This document shows, piece after piece, positions 12,816-23,790 of a stretch of 64,000 nucleotides of DNA (position 1 is its first letter; each line of letters begins with the position of its first letter). The DNA lies in the NCBI GenBank assembly GCA_933228675.1, contig OW121742.1, positions 17,128,489 through 17,192,488 of the forward strand, read 5' to 3'. The notes under the pieces are model-generated. The model saw only the letters and a list, made by a program, of their open reading frames with translations, made no database searches and was not told the DNA's origin. Made by a program: the position numbers and the translations under genes. The DNA is from Stomorhina lunata. Taxonomy: Eukaryota > Arthropoda > Insecta > Diptera > Rhiniidae.

Positions 12816-14184
12816 AAATATATAAGTAAGTCTCTGGAAATTATTGAAAATAAACCTTTCACTTTTAACGAACTTGTCCCCAGAAGTGTAGAGTATCACA
12901 TGGTCGGGCTTGACTGATTATAAACTTTCTTCAATTTTTTAAAATAAAAATATTTTTGAAGAAATCCAAAGTTTTTTGTTGGATGGAACAAATAAAACAA
13001 TTGACTTAAAAACTATAATAGAATTTTGCCAATTTAGTTATAAATTCCTTATAGCTGCCATAGACAGAGATTTTAAATTACACACCTTAAAACAATTTTT
13101 TAATTCTCCAAAAATAAATTAGAAAATATGAAAAACAATCTAAATTATCAAATAAAAAATACATGTACAAAAAAGAACTTTACATTTTCAATTAAAATTT
13201 GAGAATAAAAAAGAAAAAAAAACTAAATTGAAGAAACTGTTTCTAAAATAAATAAAACAAACTTTTAAATCTTTTAAAAAGTAATTAAAATCTTTATTTC
13301 TTAATAATCTCAAAGTGGAGATGTAAAGTCTTAACATTTTTATCTGCAAATATTTTAACACCTACTTTTGTACTCTCATGTGTGAAAATATGAACACATA
13401 CTAACACATGCAACTAAAAAACTTTTGTATTGATAAGAGAAATTGTTTAATTTTGTATAGCATATCTTAGGGCTTAAATGGATATAAAAGTATAAGTATA
13501 AACTTAGGCTGTTGCCTGAGGACTTTTGTGGTAAAAAAGTGGCTTAACTAGGCGTTTTATATGAAATTCTTTATGGCATTACACGAAATGCTGCTGGGAT
13601 TGAGATTTATCCTTTCCTATTCTTTTTTATTATTGAAATGCTTTCGCTTTGTATAAGTTTTTAATTAATTATATTATTTAGTTATGTTATTTTCATATTA
13701 TTATATAGTTTTTCTTCTTTTTTTTTCTTGCAGGTATGTAATATTTCTGGCTCAAATCTGTAAAAAGGGAAATAAGCAAGTATATTATTTCGTCTTTTCT
13801 TTTTCCATATAAAGTTTATATTCTCAAAAACATTTCTAGAATCTGGCTTTTGCAAACAACAATTATATAAAGTGTCGAAATATTATTAAGAGAATGAATG
13901 TGAACGAAAATTTAATGAATTTGTAAAACAAATAATGCCTTCATTAATTTAAAATACCAAATAATATAAATAAATTCTTGACACTTAAGCAATTTCGCAC
14001 ATGTATAGTCATGTTATAAAATTCTTTTAATACCCGAAGGAAATTTTAATTTTATACTTAATATTAAAAATAATTAAATTTAAATAAACTGAAGCGGTAA
14101 ATGAGAAAACAAATTAATAAGAACGATAAAATTTTAAAGAGGTCGTTAAAAATGCCATAAAAATAGGAAACCCAAAAAATATTT
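12816..14184. other. Unique core between inverted B arrays
   Basis: About 1.4 kb of AT-rich unique DNA with no ORF of note. Its one striking feature is the zero-length splice site at 13728-13739. Otherwise nothing recognisable is seen. Confidence 0.5.
13705..13740 (+). promoter_or_regulatory. Candidate recursive (zero-exon) splice site
   Basis: A long pyrimidine tract (about 13709-13730) ends in TTGCAG at 13728-13733 and is followed at once by a donor-like GTATGT at 13734-13739. Juxtaposed acceptor and donor with a strong pyrimidine tract is the signature of recursive splice sites (ratchet points) known from long Drosophila introns. It lies on the same strand as the two exons at 57 and 62 kb, as the model requires. 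The sequence match is direct; use in splicing is inferred. Confidence 0.55.
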
Positions 14185-15955
14185 AAATCAAAAGAAAGCT
14201 ATCGATAACTTTTCTATAGAAACAGAAAGCTAACGATAACTTTTCTATAGAAATAGAAATTTATCGATAACTTTTCTGTAGAAATAGAAATTCATCGATA
14301 ACTTTTGTACAGAAATAGAAAGTTATCAATAACTTTTCTATAGAAATATAAAGTAAGGGATAATTTTTCCATAGAAAATTAAAGTTATCCATGACTTTTC
14401 TATAGAAATAGAAGTTACCGATAACTTTTCTATAGAAATATAAAGTTATCTATAACTTTTCTACAGAAATATAAAGCTATTGATAAATTTTCTATATAAA
14501 TATAAAGTTATCGACAACTTTTCTATAGAAATGTAAAGTTATCGATAGCTTTTCTATAGAATTATAAAGTTATCGATAATATTTCTATAGAGATATAACG
14601 TTATCGATAACTATAGAAATAGTATGTTATCGATAACTTTTCTATAGAAATATAAAGTTATCGATAACTTTTCTATAGAAATAGAAAGTTATCGATAACC
14701 TTTCTATAGAAATAGAATGTTATCGATAACTTTTCTAAAAGAAATAAAAATTATCGATAACTTTTCTATAGAAATAGAAAGTTACCGAGAACTTTTCTAT
14801 AGGAATAGAAAGTTATTGATAAAATTTCTATTAAGAAAAAATAAAGTCATCGATAACTTTTCTATAGAAATAGAAAGTTATGGATAATTTTTCTATAGAA
14901 ATAGAGAGCTATCTATAATTTTTCAAAATAAAAAGAAAGTTGTCGATAACTTTTCTATACAAATATAAAGTTATCGATAAAGTTGTGGATAATTTTTCTG
15001 TAGAAATATAAAGCTGTTGATAAATTTTCTATATAAATATAAAGTTATCGACAACTTTTCTACAGAAATATAAAGTTATCAATAACTTTTCTATATAAAT
15101 AGAAAGTTATCAATAACTTTTTTAAAGAAATAGAAAGTCATCGAAAACTTTTCTGTAGAAATAGAAAGTTATAGATAACTTTTCTATAGAAATATAAAGC
15201 TATCGATAGCTTTTATATAGAAATAGAAAGTGATCGATAATTTTTCTATAGAAATATAAAGTTATCGATAACTTTTCTATAGAAATAGAAAGTTATCAAT
15301 AACTTTTCTATAGAAATAGAAAGTAAGGGATAATTTTTCTATAGAAATATAAAGTTATCCATGACTTTTCTATAGAAATAGAAGTTACCGATAACTTTTC
15401 TATAGAAATATAAAGTTATCGATAAATTTTCTACAGAAATATAAAGCTATTGATAAATTTTCTATATAAATATAAAGTTATCGACAACTTTTCTATAGAA
15501 ATGTAAAGTTATCGATAGCTTTTCTATAGAATTATAAAGTTATCGATAATATTTCTATAGAGATATAACGTTATCGATAACTTTTCTATAGAAATTGAAA
15601 GTTACCGATAACTTTTCTATGGAAATACAAAGTTATCGATAAACTTTCTATGAAAGTAGAAAGTTATCGATTACTTTTCTATAAAAATATAAAGTTATCG
15701 ATTACTTTTCTATAAAAATATAAAGTTATCGATAACTTTTCTATAGAAATATAAAGTTATCGATAACTTTTCTATAGAAATATAAAGTTATCGATAACTT
15801 TTCTATAGAAATATAAAGTTATCGATAACTTTTCTATAGAAATAGAAAGTTATCGATAAGTTGTTTATGGAAATAGAAAGCTATTGATACATATTTTTGT
15901 AGAAAAAGATAGTTATCAATAACTTTTCTATCGAAAAGAAAGTTTTTATTTTAAT
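14185..15955 (-). repeat. Satellite family B, array 2 (TATCGATA-rich)
   Basis: The same ~32 bp units as array 1 but in reverse complement (GAAATAGAAAG followed by TTATCGATAACTTTTC). An internal duplication is visible: segments around 14341-14600 recur around 15300-15560 with shared private variants such as AGTAAGGGATAA and ATCCATGAC. It forms an inverted pair with array 1 around the candidate recursive splice site. Confidence 0.95.
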
Positions 15956-16247
15956 ATTTAAAAAACTTTCCTAGAAATTTCAATTATTTGTTAAAGTGTC
16001 CATCAAACTGGCCTAAATATTTAACTTTCCTCAAGACCATAAATTCTCATAAATTAAAACTTGAACAAAATTTGTTGCCTTAATAAATCATAATCTCAGA
16101 CAAAATTTACTTGTAATTTTAATTAAAATATTCATACAATATTTTCTTAGATTATCTTTTCTTTGCATTCATTTTTTTTTCACTTTTAAACAAAATCTAC
16201 GTAAAGACAAAAAAAACTTATTTAGCAAAAATATTAAAATTTGTATG

Positions 16248-16430
16248 TGTAGGGTGTACTTTTACTGTACAAATTACTTTTGTTGTTTTAATTTAAAATC
16301 TAGTTTTTAAGTTTTCTTTTATAATTTCTAAAATTTTGATTTGAAAATTTTTTGATTATTATATTAAATAAACTTCTTGAATTCAGAAGACAATTTTCTT
16401 ATAAATTAAAATATTATTTTAATTCCTATA
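16248..16430 (+). repeat. 5' LTR
   Basis: 183 bp, starting TGTAGGGTGT and ending ATTCCTATA, with no difference visible from the 3' LTR. It contains AATAAA at 16367-16372, a likely polyadenylation signal when used in the 3' copy. Confidence 0.95.
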
Positions 16431-16432
16431 AT

Positions 16433-16444
16433 TGGCGATCCTGC
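16433..16444 (+). promoter_or_regulatory. Primer-binding site
   Basis: TGGCGATCCTGC starts two bases after the 5' LTR. The initial TGG is what a tRNA 3' CCA end requires. CsRn1-clade elements are reported to use tRNA-Trp; I could not confirm the tRNA from sequence alone. Confidence 0.7.
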
Positions 16445-16609
16445 TTCGAACAAAATATTGATAAAAACCAATTTTTATATTCAAAAAAACGTTTATCAAA
16501 AGAATCTCAAAGAATTAAACGTTGAATCTACAATAAAGATTATCTTAATCTATTCAAATATACAATTTACGTCGTGTAACAGAAGTTAAACCAAGATCCA
16601 TAAAATAAT

Positions 16610-16722
16610 CAAGAATTTCAAATACCATTTTCAAGAATCCTATACATCATTCTCAAGAATCCCTTACATCATTTTCAAGGATTCCATACATCATTTTCAA
16701 GAATCCCATACATTATTTTCAA
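16610..16722 (+). repeat. Short tandem repeats in retrotransposon leader
   Basis: Four to five tandem ~25 bp units of the type TTTTCAAGAATCC followed by CATACATCA, between the primer-binding site and gag. They are part of the untranslated leader. A role in packaging or internal initiation is possible but unsupported. Confidence 0.75.
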
Positions 16723-16897
16723 TAAAACCAAAAGTTGAGAAAGAAGTCAAAAATATTTTTTACAATAAAAGGACAATTTAAAAAAAAAAGATAAGTTTCT
16801 AGATTTAATTTATTAACATTTATATGTATTGTATATAATTTTATGCTAGTTTCACAAAATATTTACCTTCAATTTGTAATCCCTCATTTTAAAAATA

Positions 16898-17803
16898 ATG
16901 GTTATTACTCGCTCTTATAATGAAAGAAACATTATTTCATTAAACGATAACAACAGTCAAATTAATAATCCTGAATCTTCATCTCAAACTATAAATAATT
17001 CTAATAATACAATGCCCAATAATCAACACATATCTTTAAAATTACCACAATTTTGGTCTGAGTGTCCAGAAGCATGGTTCATTCATTCTGAAATACAATT
17101 TTCATTAAACAATATTACTGACGATACTACAAAATACCACCATATTCTTATTTCTCTACCTCAAGACATTATAAGCAAGGTTTTAGATATAGTGCAATTT
17201 CCTCTGACAGTGAATAAATATGATAATTTAAAAAAAGCTTTAAGCAGTAGATTCTCCCTTAGCGAAGAGTGTCGATTAGAACAACTATTTTCTAGTTCCA
17301 AACTTGGAGATCGCAAACCTTCAGATCTATTTCGGGAAATGAAATCTCTTACTAATAATAATACTACTATTAGTGACGAATTATTATTTAAATTATGGAT
17401 TCGTAAGTTACCACAAATTATACAAGTACATTTGACTACTTGTAGTTCTCAAAATATCGATGAAAAAGTTTCTCTTGCAGATAAGATATACGAGATAAGC
17501 TCAAAACCACAAATCTCAATAGTAGAACATAACTCTAAAAATAATTTAGAATTATCTATTCAACAATTAACCGAACTAACTGCTAACATGTGTCAAAATT
17601 TAAGTAAGGTCATTGTAGAAGTTGGAGAATTGAAATATAGAGGACGTTCTCGAGAACGAAGTAATTCTCACAACAGATATTTTTCACAAAAACGTTCTAG
17701 AAATAATGAATATTGCTGGTATCATTCAAAATTTGGCGAAAAAGCTTACAAATGTATTAAACCATGTAATTTTGAGAACAAACGTAACAACTCTTTAAAC
17801 TAA
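16898..17803 (+). CDS. gag: Retrotransposon Gag polyprotein
   Basis: 301 residues. Gag is the structural protein that packages element RNA into virus-like particles. The N-terminal third (about residues 48-110) has the KLPQFW, WF and ITDDTTKY signatures of the arthropod/CsRn1-type Gag domain (DUF7041-like). Near the C-terminus is a single CHCC zinc motif, C273-x2-H276-x9-C286-x3-C290, preceded by a basic Arg/Ser-rich stretch (residues 248-270) suited to RNA binding. The CHCC form, rather than CCHC, is a known trait of the CsRn1 clade. The ATG at 16898 is the first in frame after the leader. The ORF ends in TAA at 17801-17803, directly after a TTTAAAC slippery heptamer that can shift ribosomes into pol. 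Confidence 0.93.
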   Translation: MVITRSYNERNIISLNDNNSQINNPESSSQTINNSNNTMPNNQHISLKLPQFWSECPEAWFIHSEIQFSLNNITDDTTKYHHILISLPQDIISKVLDIVQFPLTVNKYDNLKKALSSRFSLSEECRLEQLFSSSKLGDRKPSDLFREMKSLTNNNTTISDELLFKLWIRKLPQIIQVHLTTCSSQNIDEKVSLADKIYEISSKPQISIVEHNSKNNLELSIQQLTELTANMCQNLSKVIVEVGELKYRGRSRERSNSHNRYFSQKRSRNNEYCWYHSKFGEKAYKCIKPCNFENKRNNSLN

Positions 17804-20800
17804 AAACAACCATCATGTCGGTGGCTTATGATGGAATTAACAAAACTATACGCCGCCTATTTCTTTTTGATAATATAAATAATTTAAATTTTTTAATAGA
17901 TACAGGTGCTGTTGTTTCAGTAGTACCATTTTCAAAATTTAAAATGGTATCTCGAAATTCAGACTTTGAATTATCAGCTGCAAACGGGTCAGTTATTCGT
18001 ACCTATGGTACAAAATTATTTAAGGTAGATTTGGGCCTTAGAAGAGACTTTGAATTCCCATTTTTAATTGCTGATATAGATACTCCTATAATAGGATTTA
18101 ACTTTTTGGAAAAATTTGGTTTAATTGTAGATGCCAAAAACAGACAATTAATAGATTCAACAACTTCATTGAAAACCAAAGGTTCATTAGGATTTTGTTC
18201 AATTTATTCTCTTAAACCAAATATTAATACAAATAATAAATATGCTGACTTATTAAAGAAATTTCCTTCTATCACCTCTGAACCTGATTATACAAAAGTA
18301 GTTGAACATAAAACTGTCCACCATATAGAAACAAAAGGTAACCTACCATTTTGTAGACCTCGACGGTTGGATCCTGTCAAACATAAAATTGCCAAAAATG
18401 AATTTGAATATTTAGTTAAAATAGGTGTTTGTAGACAATCCTCCTCACCATATGCCTCACCATTACATTTAGTTCCAAAAAAAGACATAAATGATTGGAG
18501 ACCTTGCGGAGATTATAGAAGACTTAATTGTATAACAGTACCAGATCGATACCCGTTACCTCATATACATGACCTTGGTATAAATTTCAAAAACAAAACA
18601 ATTTTTTCAAAGTTAGATTTAGTAAGAGCTTACCACCAAATTCCTGTAGCAAAAGAAGATATTTCAAAAACAGCGATTACTACTCCATTCGGAATGTTCG
18701 AGTTTCTAAGAATGCCTTTTGGCTTAAGAAATAGTGCTCAAACTTTTCAGCGTTTTATAAACGAAGTATTTTTTGGACTTGATTTCGTTTTTACCTACAT
18801 TGATGACATTTTAATAGCAAGTGAAAATGAAACAGAACATATTGAACATTTAGAAAAAGTTTTTACGAGATTAGCTGAATACTCATTAAACATAAAAATT
18901 AATAAATGTATATTTGGTGTTTCTTCAATAGATTTTTTAAGTTACCAAATTTCATCAGAAGGAATTCAACCTTCTAAAGACAGAGTTAAAGTTATATTAG
19001 ATTTTGAAAGACCTTCAACTATATCGAAACTACAAAAATTTTTAGGTATAATTAATTACTATCACCGATATGTACCAATGCTATCCTCTGAACTTAGTCA
19101 TATATATGATATTTTAACTACAACAAATAAAAGTGAAAATAAACAACTAACTTGGAATGAAAAAGCAATAAAGTCTTTTGAAAACGTTAAAAAACTTTTT
19201 GCAAAAAACACAATACTGACTCATTTCGATGAAGATTGTCAATTATCATTGTCTGTAGATGCTTCCAATACAGCAATTGGAGCCGTTTTACAGCAATCAA
19301 ATAGTCATGGACATAAAGAACCACTTGCTTACTTCTCCAAAAAGCTAAGCTCAACAGAACAAAAATATTCAACATTCGACAGAGAACTTCTAGCAATATA
19401 TAAATCTATTAAACATTTTAAACACTTCTTAGAAGGTCGAGATTTCATTATCTTTACTGATCACAAACCGTTGACATTCGTTTTAGATTCAAAAACAGAT
19501 CGCTCTCCTAGACAAAGTAGACAACTAGATTACATAGCACAATTCACCAATAATATTCAATATATAGCTGGAAAAGAGAATATTGTTGCTGATTGTTTAT
19601 CACGCATTTACCAAATTGATGCTTTATCGACAAATGATATTAGTATTGAATTACTTTATAATGAACAACAAAATGACGAATTCTTAAAATTAATAACATC
19701 TAAACCAAATTTTAATTTAAAGGAAATATTTATACCGAACAAAAATTTTAAGATTTGGTGTGATTGTTCAAACAATATCCCCAAACCTTATGTTCCATTA
19801 CCTTTAAGAAAAATTATATTCGATAAAATCCATTCGTTATCTCACCCAGGAACTCAAAGTACTAGGAATTTAATTCAAAATAAATATTTTTGGCCAAAAA
19901 TGAGAAAAGATATTAATGAATGGGTAGCAACATGTCATCCCTGTCAAAGTTCAAAAATCAACCGGTACACGAAATCTCCAATTAAAGCTATTGATATTCC
20001 AAAAAATCGTTTCGAACACATTCATATGGATTTGGTCGGACCTCTTCCAGTTTCAAATGGATACAAATATATTTTGACAATCATAGATAGGTACTCTCGT
20101 TGGCCTGAAGCATACCCACTTCGCGACATATATGCTCGTTCCGTAGCAAAAACTTTTGTAGAGAATTATATACCACGCTTCGGTGTCCCTATTAAAATTA
20201 CAACAGATCAAGGTACTCAATTTACCTCTTCACTTTTTAGCGAAATAATGTCACTACTTGGTTCTCATAAAATCCATACGTCTCCATATCATCCACAAGC
20301 AAACGGATTAGTTGAAAGATTTCATAGACAACTTAAGTCTGCTTTAATGACATCTCCTAATTCTATGAAATGGTCGGAAATGTTACCATTCGTTTTACTA
20401 GGTTTGCGAACATCAATAAAAATGGAACTAAAATGTTCACCAGCTGAACTTGTTTATGGTCAAACTCTTCGTTTACCAGGTGAATTGATAATTGAAAATA
20501 ATAATGAACTTCCTGTCGAAGAAACTTTACGAAAACTGAGAGAATATTTTTCTCAAGTTAGATCAAAAATAGTTTATCATAACAATGATAAATATTTTAT
20601 ACCAAAAACCTTGCAGTCTTGTGAATATGTATATGTTAAGGTTAATAGCAGATCGGGATTAAACCCTCCTTTCGAAGGACCATTTCGCGTTGTTGAGAGA
20701 AATGAGAATAATTTTAAAATTCAAAAAGGCAACGTTGTTAAAACTTTTCATATTGATCATCTAAAACCAGCCTACATTTCAGATAACAATTCAGAATCCG

Positions 20801-20847
20801 TTACGTATACAAACAAAAAAAAATCTGTCACATTCAAAATTAATTAA
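17788..20847 (+). CDS. pol: Retrotransposon Pol polyprotein (PR-RT-RH-IN)
   Basis: 1010 residues from the ATG at 17815; the same frame is already open from 17788, so it overlaps the gag end. Residue numbers count from that ATG. Aspartic protease: DTG at 29-31. Reverse transcriptase: YIDD at 328-331, with upstream KLDL and FGLRNS motifs. RNase H: catalytic D482, E524 and D549. Integrase: zinc-binding H673-x3-H677-x29-C707-x2-C710, then D739, D798 and E834, an exact D-35-E spacing. A GPF-type module (GPFRVVERN) follows near the C-terminus. All key residues are present and no stop interrupts the frame, so it could be active. It lies in the -1 frame relative to gag; expression by -1 frameshifting at 17794-17800 is likely, with reinitiation at the ATG as the alternative. 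Confidence 0.95.
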   Translation, partial: QLFKLKTTIMSVAYDGINKTIRRLFLFDNINNLNFLIDTGAVVSVVPFSKFKMVSRNSDFELSAANGSVIRTYGTKLFKVDLGLRRDFEFPFLIADIDTPIIGFNFLEKFGLIVDAKNRQLIDSTTSLKTKGSLGFCSIYSLKPNINTNNKYADLLKKFPSITSEPDYTKVVEHKTVHHIETKGNLPFCRPRRLDPVKHKIAKNEFEYLVKIGVCRQSSSPYASPLHLVPKKDINDWRPCGDYRRLNCITVPDRYPLPHIHDLGINFKNKTIFSKLDLVRAYHQIPVAKEDISKTAITTPFGMFEFLRMPFGLRNSAQTFQRFINEVFFGLDFVFTYIDDILIASENETEHIEHLEKVFTRLAEYSLNIKINKCIFGVSSIDFLSYQISSEGIQPSKDRVKVILDFERPSTISKLQKFLGIINYYHRYVPMLSSELSHIYDILTTTNKSENKQLTWNEKAIKSFENVKKLFAKNTILTHFDEDCQLSLSVDASNTAIGAVLQQSNSHGHKEPLAYFSKKLSSTEQKYSTFDRELLAIYKSIKHFKHFLEGRDFIIFTDHKPLTFVLDSKTDRSPRQSRQLDYIAQFTNNIQYIAGKENIVADCLSRIYQIDALSTNDISIELLYNEQQNDEFLKLITSKPNFNLKEIFIPNKNFKIWCDCSNNIPKPYVPLPLRKIIFDKIHSLSHPGTQSTRNLIQNKYFWPKMRKDINEWVATCHPCQSSKINRYTKSPIKAIDIPKNRFEHIHMDLVGPLPVSNGYKYILTIIDRYSRWPEAYPLRDIYARSVAKTFVENYIPRFGVPIKITTDQGTQFTSSLFSEIMSLLGSHKIHTSPYHPQANGLVERFHRQLKSALMTSPNSMKWSEMLPFVLLGLRTSIKMELKCSPAELVYGQTLRLPGELIIENNNELPVEETLRKLREYFSQVRSKIVYHNNDKYFIPKTLQSCEYVYVKVNSRSGLNPPFEGPFRVVERNENNFKIQKGNVVKTFHIDHLKPAYISDNNSESVTYTNKKKSVTFKIN
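17794..17800 (+). promoter_or_regulatory. -1 ribosomal frameshift slippery site
   Basis: TTTAAAC, read in the gag frame as T-TTA-AAC, fits the X-XXY-YYZ rule exactly and ends one base before the gag TAA. Slipping back one base enters the pol frame. A downstream stimulatory structure was not worked out. Confidence 0.7.
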
Positions 20848-20893
20848 TTTGACGAATTTTAAAAATAATAAGAAAATCATTATTTTTAATACT

Positions 20894-20903
20894 GGTGGGG
20901 GAG
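20894..20903 (+). promoter_or_regulatory. Polypurine tract
   Basis: GGTGGGGGAG, three bases before the 3' LTR, is in the expected place for plus-strand priming. One T interrupts the purine run. Confidence 0.75.
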
Positions 20904-20906
20904 TAA

Positions 20907-21089
20907 TGTAGGGTGTACTTTTACTGTACAAATTACTTTTGTTGTTTTAATTTAAAATCTAGTTTTTAAGTTTTCTTTTATAATTTCTAAAATTTTGATT
21001 TGAAAATTTTTTGATTATTATATTAAATAAACTTCTTGAATTCAGAAGACAATTTTCTTATAAATTAAAATATTATTTTAATTCCTATA
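20907..21089 (+). repeat. 3' LTR
   Basis: 183 bp, matching the 5' LTR at every position I compared. It is followed by GTATG, the second copy of the target duplication. Confidence 0.95.
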
Positions 21090-21094
21090 GTATG

Positions 21095-21815
21095 AAATGT
21101 CAAAATTAAAAAAAAAATAAATAAATAAGTACAGAGATGGAAAACACATTGTAAATTACTAAACAAATTCAAATTCATTTAAAATGAGTCATCAACAATT
21201 TTTGTCTACAAAACAAATCCAAAAATATTCTATTTAGTAAAATATCTAATACCTTTTGAAAGGAAATAAAGAAAAACACTCATCTCTAACACTCATCGCT
21301 TTAGCCAAATACAAAAATATGAAGACACAAAAAATTTATAAATGAAACTAAATGTTGAAAATCTTAAAAACGTCATAAAAAATCAAAGCACAAAATCGTC
21401 GTTGCAAAAAACAAAATGTCAGACATATAGACGGACGAACGTGAGAAGGAACAGACAGACACAAACAAATTTTACAAGAGCAGACTTTTTTTATATTTGA
21501 AATTTTATTCAAATCAAAATAAAAGATGAAAAACTAAAAATAGAGAAAAATTGTTATATTTAAAAAAGAATTTATATAGAGCAAAAACCTCTTGGTAACA
21601 TTGAATTATATTTTGACAAGTCACTTATAAAAATTGTCACTCGATTTGTAATAAAAATATAAAGAAATGAAACGAAATGAAATAATAAAAAGCTACGTGT
21701 CATTTTATAGCCGAGTAATAAATTTATATGCAAATGTTATCAAGGAAAAGGCGGGGAAGTGTCAGAGACCTCAAATATGCAGCTGAGTGAATATAAGGAG
21801 GTCCCTTTAAAGATC
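21095..21815. other. AT-rich non-satellite sequence, no gene seen
   Basis: A-rich unique DNA between the retrotransposon and B array 3. It contains a GGACGAACG/AGACAGACACAAAC stretch of a kind common in dispersed fly repeats. No ORF of note. Confidence 0.4.
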
Positions 21816-21819
21816 TAAA

Positions 21820-23260
21820 TATAAAAGCTATAGGCAACTTTTCTACCATAAAATAAAGTTATTGTATTCATTTTTTAAAAAATAAAGTAATCGATAACTT
21901 TTCTAAAGAAATTAAAAGTTATCGATAATTTTTTTGTAGGAATAAAAAGTTATAGATAACTTCTCTATAGAAATAAAAATTTATTTATGACATTTCTATA
22001 GAAAAAGAAAATTATCGATAACTTTTCTATGAAAATAGAAAGTTATCGATAACTTTTTAATATAAATAAAAAGTTATCGATAACTTTTCTATAGAAATAA
22101 AATGTTATCTATAACTATTGTATAGAAATAGAAAGTTATCGTTAACTTTTCTATAGAAATAGAAAGTTATCGATGGCTTTTCTATTGAAATTGAAAGTTA
22201 TCGATAACTTTTTAATAAAAATATAAAGTTATCGATAACTTTTCTATAGAAACAAAATTTGTCGATAACTTTTCTATAGAAATAGAAAGTTATCTATAAC
22301 TTTTCTATAGAAATATAAAGTAATCGATAACTTTTCTATAGAAAGAGAAAGTTATGGATAACTTTTCAATAGAAATAGAAAGTTATCAATAACTTTTTTA
22401 TAGAAATAGAAAGTTATCGATAACTTTTCCATAGAAATAGAAAGTTATCGATAATCTTTCTATAGAAAGAGAAAGCTATCGTTAACTTTTCCGTAGCAAA
22501 TATAAAGTTATCGAAAACTTTTCTATAGCAATAGATTTTTTATGGACTTAGAATGTTATCGACTACTTTTCTTTAGAAAAATAAAGTTATCGATAACTTT
22601 TCTATAAAAATAGAAAGTTTTTGATAACTTTTCCATAGAAATAAAAAGTTATCGATAACTTTTCTAAAGAAAGACAAAGTTATCGATAACTTTTCAATAG
22701 AAATAGAAAGTTATCGATAACTTTTTAATAGAAATAGAAAGCTATCGATAACTTTTCCATAGAAATAGAAAGTTATCGATAATCTTTCTATAGAAAAAGA
22801 AAGTTATCGATAATCTTTCTATAGAAAGAGAAAGCTATAGATAACTTTTCTTTAGGGATATAAAGTTATCGATAACTTTTCTTTAGAAATATAAAGTTAT
22901 CGATAACGTTTCTATAGAAATATAAAGTTATCGATAACTTTTCTATAGAAATAGAAAGCTATGGATAACTTTTTTATAGAAATAGAAAGTTATCGATAAC
23001 TTTTCTATAGAAATAGAAAGTTATCGATAACTTTTCCATAGAAATAGAAAGTTATCGATAACTTTTCTATAGAAATAGAAAGTTATCGATAACTTTTCTA
23101 TAGAAATAGAAAGTTATCGATAACTTTTCTATAGAAATAAAAAGTTATCGATAACTTTTCTATAGAAATATAAAGTCATCAATAACTTTTCTATAGAAAT
23201 AGAAAGTTATCGACAATTTTTCTATAGAAATAGAAAGTTATCTAGAAAGTTATAGACATT
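21820..23260 (-). repeat. Satellite family B, array 3 (TATCGATA-rich)
   Basis: The same orientation as array 2. It is most homogeneous near 22980-23160, where GAAATAGAAAGTTATCG repeats with little change. It ends in degenerate units. Confidence 0.95.
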
Positions 23261-23790
23261 TTTTTACTTTAAAATTTATCTATAAAAATTTTTTGCTTTA
23301 AAAGTTTTCAACTTAAGAAGTTGTAACTGAAGAATGGTAATGTTTCACTTTAAAATTTTGTACAGAAAATTTTTCTCTAAAAAAATTTTAATTTTAAAAT
23401 GTTTCTATAGAAAATTTTTCACTTTAAAATTTATCTGAAAAAAATTTTTTGTTTCAAAATTTTTGTATTGATAATTTTCAGTTAAAATGTGTCTTTAAAA
23501 AATGTTTCTAGAGAAAATTGGAAAATTCAAAATTGTCGAAATAAGAATAGCTGTATAATTTTCGATAGAAAATTTCTCACCTTAAAATTTTTCTATAGAA
23601 AAATTTTCGCCCTAAAATAATTCTATAAAAAATATTTCACTTTTAAATTTTTCTATCAAACATTTTTTCTATCAAAAATTTTTCTGAAGACATTTTTAAT
23701 GTAAATTTTTTCTATTTTTTGCTATAGAAAAGATTTCTTTTTTCTATAGACATTTTTAAAGAATTTTAAATAGATTTTTTATAGAATTAA
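23261..23790. repeat. Degenerate CACTTTAAAATTTTTC repeats
   Basis: Loose ~30 bp repeats pairing TCACTTTAAAATTTTTC with TATAGAAAA. They are related to family A/C and trail off at about 23790. Confidence 0.65.

Larger units (their letters stand above)
16248..21089 (+). mobile_element. Full-length Gypsy-type LTR retrotransposon, CsRn1-like
   Basis: A complete 4842 bp element: 183 bp 5' LTR, primer-binding site, gag, pol (protease, reverse transcriptase, RNase H, integrase), polypurine tract and 3' LTR. The flanks carry a 5 bp target duplication, GTATG (16243-16247 and 21090-21094). The two LTRs look identical by eye and both ORFs are open, so insertion was recent. There is no env-like ORF or chromodomain. 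The CHCC zinc motif in Gag and its N-terminal family resemblance point to the CsRn1 clade. It lies between B arrays 2 and 3. Confidence 0.95.

Noticed and set aside
18288..19396. Minus-strand ORFs over pol
   Set aside because: They are antisense shadows of a well-supported pol frame.
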